The notes under the pieces were generated by a model, which was not told the DNA's origin, ran no database searches, and saw nothing but the letters and a program-made list of their open reading frames with translations. The position numbers and the translations under genes are program-made. Of a DNA stretch of 16,014 bases, positions 13,811 through 16,014 are shown piece after piece (positions within the stretch are counted from its first letter, which is position 1; every line of letters starts with the position of its first letter). Source of the stretch: an uncultured Ruaniaceae bacterium (lineage in GTDB: Bacteria > Actinomycetota > Actinomycetes > Actinomycetales > Beutenbergiaceae); NCBI GenBank assembly GCA_947251855.1, contig CAMXUZ010000127.1, forward strand, positions 1 to 16,014, read 5' to 3'.

Positions 13811-16014
13811 TTCGGCGAAGCGTGCCGTATCGGTGAACATTGCCGCACGGGGCGGAAGTTGTTCGAGCAGGTGCTCCGAGCACACGATGAACGCCGACTC
13901 CCGCGCTCGAGTGAGTGCGGCACCGAGCACGTGGGGAGCCAGGGGCGCCCGCGGTGCGGTCGGGCCCTTTCCGAACGGCGCGTCGGTGAGTGAGGAAGAG
14001 GCGAGCGAAACGATGGACACGGCCGCCTCTTCACCCGCGATCAGGCGGAGCGGCATGATTCTCACCCCGGACCATTGCGCGAGTTCTCGCTGGAGCAAGA
14101 GTGCCTGGGAGTCGTAAACGGCGGTGACGAGCACGTCGGATTCAGCGAGCGGGCTCACCGCGAACAACGTCGTGAGCAGCTCCGCGATTGCCGAGGCCTC
14201 CTCCGCGGCAGAATCGCGATTGCCTCGGTGGGAGACGGTGCGTACCTGGACCCCCGTGTGTTCATCGGGAAGGAGCCGCAGTTCATCGCCCGACGGCTCG
14301 GTTGTCTCGACGTCGGGATAGAGGTAGTTCTTGAGCTCGGCAGCAAGCGCCGGGTGGAAACGCTCGGTAGCCGTGAGGGCCGTAGATTCCCGGATCGTCG
14401 CACCGGATTCCCCCTGGAGCCACGACAACAGCGGCCCGCCGACGAGGTCGGAAGGCAGTGCTCGGCGCGCGATGGGCGTCGCCCGGGCAGGATCGCCGAC
14501 GACAAGCACGTGTTCGGCGTCCCCGGCGATGCGAAGCGCCTCGAGAACGCTCACCTGGTGAGCATCGTCGATGACGACCGTGTTCGGGTCCTGCTCCGCG
14601 CGCTCGGCGGCGAGCGCGGTTTTCCCGGCCCCGGCCGGCCCGGTGATGATCGAGTACGCAAGCCTCTTCGCCTGCTTCAACGCGGCAGAAGGGTCGGCCA
14701 CGGCAGAGGAGCCGGGCAGTGCGCGGAGGAACGCAGGTGCGAGCCGGTGGGTTTCTGGATCGTGAGCGGGGGTGGCTTCGCGCAGCGACAGTCGCTGATC
14801 CGCCCCGAGATGTTCGCACTCGAGGATCTCGGCCCTGCGGGCAACGAGACCTTCTGAGCTCGTGGGCCCCTGGTCCGGATCGGCATAGACGACGAGGACG
14901 TCTGCCCCCGGCGAAAATTCCGACCCGCTTCCCCACCGGCCGAGCAGTTCGTGCAGTTTATGCTCGGCCCCGATCGCGTCGGTGGAGTTTCCCGAGGACA
15001 CATAGAAGATGCCCGGCTCGTCAAAGCTGGGCACATCCAGCTCGAAGAAGGAGAGGTCCTCGGATTCCTCGTTCAAAGGAGAAAGGAGCAGCTCGCTATC
15101 GAGGGAGGTCGCGCCGAGCAGCTCTTGTGCCACGGCCGCGCCCTCCTCGCCGAGCTGGTGCGGCGCGCGTTGCTCGAGCAACCAATCCCGCAGGCGTCGC
15201 GTGGACTCGCAGTCGTACCGGTTGTACTCGGCGAGATCGGCGAGCGTGGACCGCCACGTCTCCTCGTCCCCGCGTTTACGCGCTCGAACGGCGTCTTCAT
15301 ACGCGACGACGGCGGCACCGCCATCCGTAACATCCGACGTCCGTAGATCCTCACCCATGTACAGCGGCTCGAGCGCCTTCAGTCCGTAGGACCGGCTCGA
15401 CACGTGAACACCGGCTTTCACCGTCTCGTACAGGTCGACGAAGACGCCGGCATCGAGGAGTTCGTTGACCTCCTTCTGCCCCGTGCGATGCCGGCGGGCA
15501 AGACGGCGCAGCGTTGCCTGCTCGTAGAACGCGAAGTGGTACACGTGCATGCCCGGGTAGGCCGCGCGGCGCTCGGCGAGGTAGTCGAGGAACTGGGTGA
15601 AGGCGACCTTCTCCTCGGCCTGGTTCGCCGCCCATATAGCGACGTACTCATCCGTGTCCGCTTCGATATAGCCGAACAGGAACTCCAGGCCCCACTCGAA
15701 ACGGTTCTTCTCCACCCAGAACGGGTCACCCTCGAAGTCGAAGAAGATGTCGCCCGGGTTGGGGTCGGGCAGCGCGGCGAGCGTGGCGGGATCGTGCACC
15801 GCGGAGAACGGCCCGGCGGGCGGGTCGGTGCGCTCTGGACGCAACTGCAGTTCGGCGCGGTCGCGGAATCTCGCCCAGGAGAAGGCGTCCAGGCCTTCTG
15901 GGGCGGAACTGGTCTGGGCGAGCTCGTCGATGGTGGTTATCCCGGCCCGGCGCAGCGCCTCGCGCGACCCGCGCCGCATTCCCCACACGAGCTGCACGTC
16001 GCGGTGCTCCTCGG
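13784..16014 (-). CDS. TM0106-family RecB-like nuclease/ATPase, missing its N-terminus beyond the right edge
   Basis: The frame is open to the last base, so the gene is partial; the N-terminal RecB-like domain would lie outside. Numbering from the GTG at 15997, a helix-hairpin-helix-like stretch VWGMRRGSREALRRAGITTIDELA comes first (4-27). A DnaQ/RNase H-like exonuclease domain follows with FFDFEGDPF (Asp87, Glu89), YHFAFYEQATLRRL (His154, Glu159) and EYNRYDCEST (Asp262), the DEDD-type acidic residues. The C-terminal part is a superfamily 1 ATPase with Walker A GPAGAGKT (453-460), VIDDAH in place of the usual DEAxQ (475-480), GDPARATP in place of GDPxQLP (501-508) and ALTRARE (694-700). Relatives are thought to act in DNA repair or nucleic-acid processing. 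The motor section is short and its motifs are weak, so helicase activity is doubtful. Confidence 0.85.
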   Translation of the reverse strand, partial: EEHRDVQLVWGMRRGSREALRRAGITTIDELAQTSSAPEGLDAFSWARFRDRAELQLRPERTDPPAGPFSAVHDPATLAALPDPNPGDIFFDFEGDPFWVEKNRFEWGLEFLFGYIEADTDEYVAIWAANQAEEKVAFTQFLDYLAERRAAYPGMHVYHFAFYEQATLRRLARRHRTGQKEVNELLDAGVFVDLYETVKAGVHVSSRSYGLKALEPLYMGEDLRTSDVTDGGAAVVAYEDAVRARKRGDEETWRSTLADLAEYNRYDCESTRRLRDWLLEQRAPHQLGEEGAAVAQELLGATSLDSELLLSPLNEESEDLSFFELDVPSFDEPGIFYVSSGNSTDAIGAEHKLHELLGRWGSGSEFSPGADVLVVYADPDQGPTSSEGLVARRAEILECEHLGADQRLSLREATPAHDPETHRLAPAFLRALPGSSAVADPSAALKQAKRLAYSIITGPAGAGKTALAAERAEQDPNTVVIDDAHQVSVLEALRIAGDAEHVLVVGDPARATPIARRALPSDLVGGPLLSWLQGESGATIRESTALTATERFHPALAAELKNYLYPDVETTEPSGDELRLLPDEHTGVQVRTVSHRGNRDSAAEEASAIAELLTTLFAVSPLAESDVLVTAVYDSQALLLQRELAQWSGVRIMPLRLIAGEEAAVSIVSLASSSLTDAPFGKGPTAPRAPLAPHVLGAALTRARESAFIVCSEHLLEQLPPRAAMFTDTARFAELLLGELHS

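Overview
The window comes from a high-GC Gram-positive bacterium of the Actinomycetota. The sequence is GC-rich with frequent GTG starts. It carries a sortase-anchored (LPETG) surface protein, a DUF222/HNH protein, an AfsR-type STAND ATPase and a guanidine-III riboswitch, all typical of actinobacteria. I cannot name the genus from the sequence alone. It reads as ordinary chromosome with a few accessory-looking genes. I found no tRNA, rRNA, CRISPR array, insertion sequence or phage gene.

Layout, left to right. At 1-1371 (minus) lies the N-terminal third of the DEAH-box RNA helicase HrpA, cut by the left edge. A TRIC/UPF0126 membrane channel protein (1383-2069, minus) precedes it by 11 nt. Divergent from these is a small multidrug resistance (SMR) gene (2258-2572, plus) directly downstream of a near-textbook guanidine-III riboswitch (2204-2244), so it is very probably the guanidinium exporter Gdx. 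Convergent to gdx is an aspartate ammonia-lyase gene (2569-3988, minus) broken by one extra base in a C5/G5 run near 3129-3133. Next come a 3-hydroxyisobutyryl-CoA hydrolase-like protein (4100-5143, minus) and a YigZ/IMPACT protein (5238-5852, minus), then about 320 bp of noncoding DNA ending in a strong 16-bp terminator stem.

The 6.1-11.4 kb part is the most distinctive. It holds an 854-residue LPETG surface protein built from a duplicated three-module block plus one extra module. Upstream of it, on the same strand, is an 842-residue HTH/NB-ARC/TPR regulator. By eye the surface gene is less GC-rich than its neighbours. The arrangement suggests, but does not prove, that the regulator controls the surface protein.

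The right end has a DUF222/HNH nuclease-like protein (11558-13405, minus) with a LexA/SOS-box-like palindrome just upstream. A small YtxH-like protein (13559-13810, plus) follows. Last is the C-terminal two thirds or so of a TM0106-type RecB-like nuclease/ATPase (13784-16014, minus), cut by the right edge, whose helicase motor motifs look degenerate. The ytxH-like and nuclease genes converge and overlap by 27 bp.
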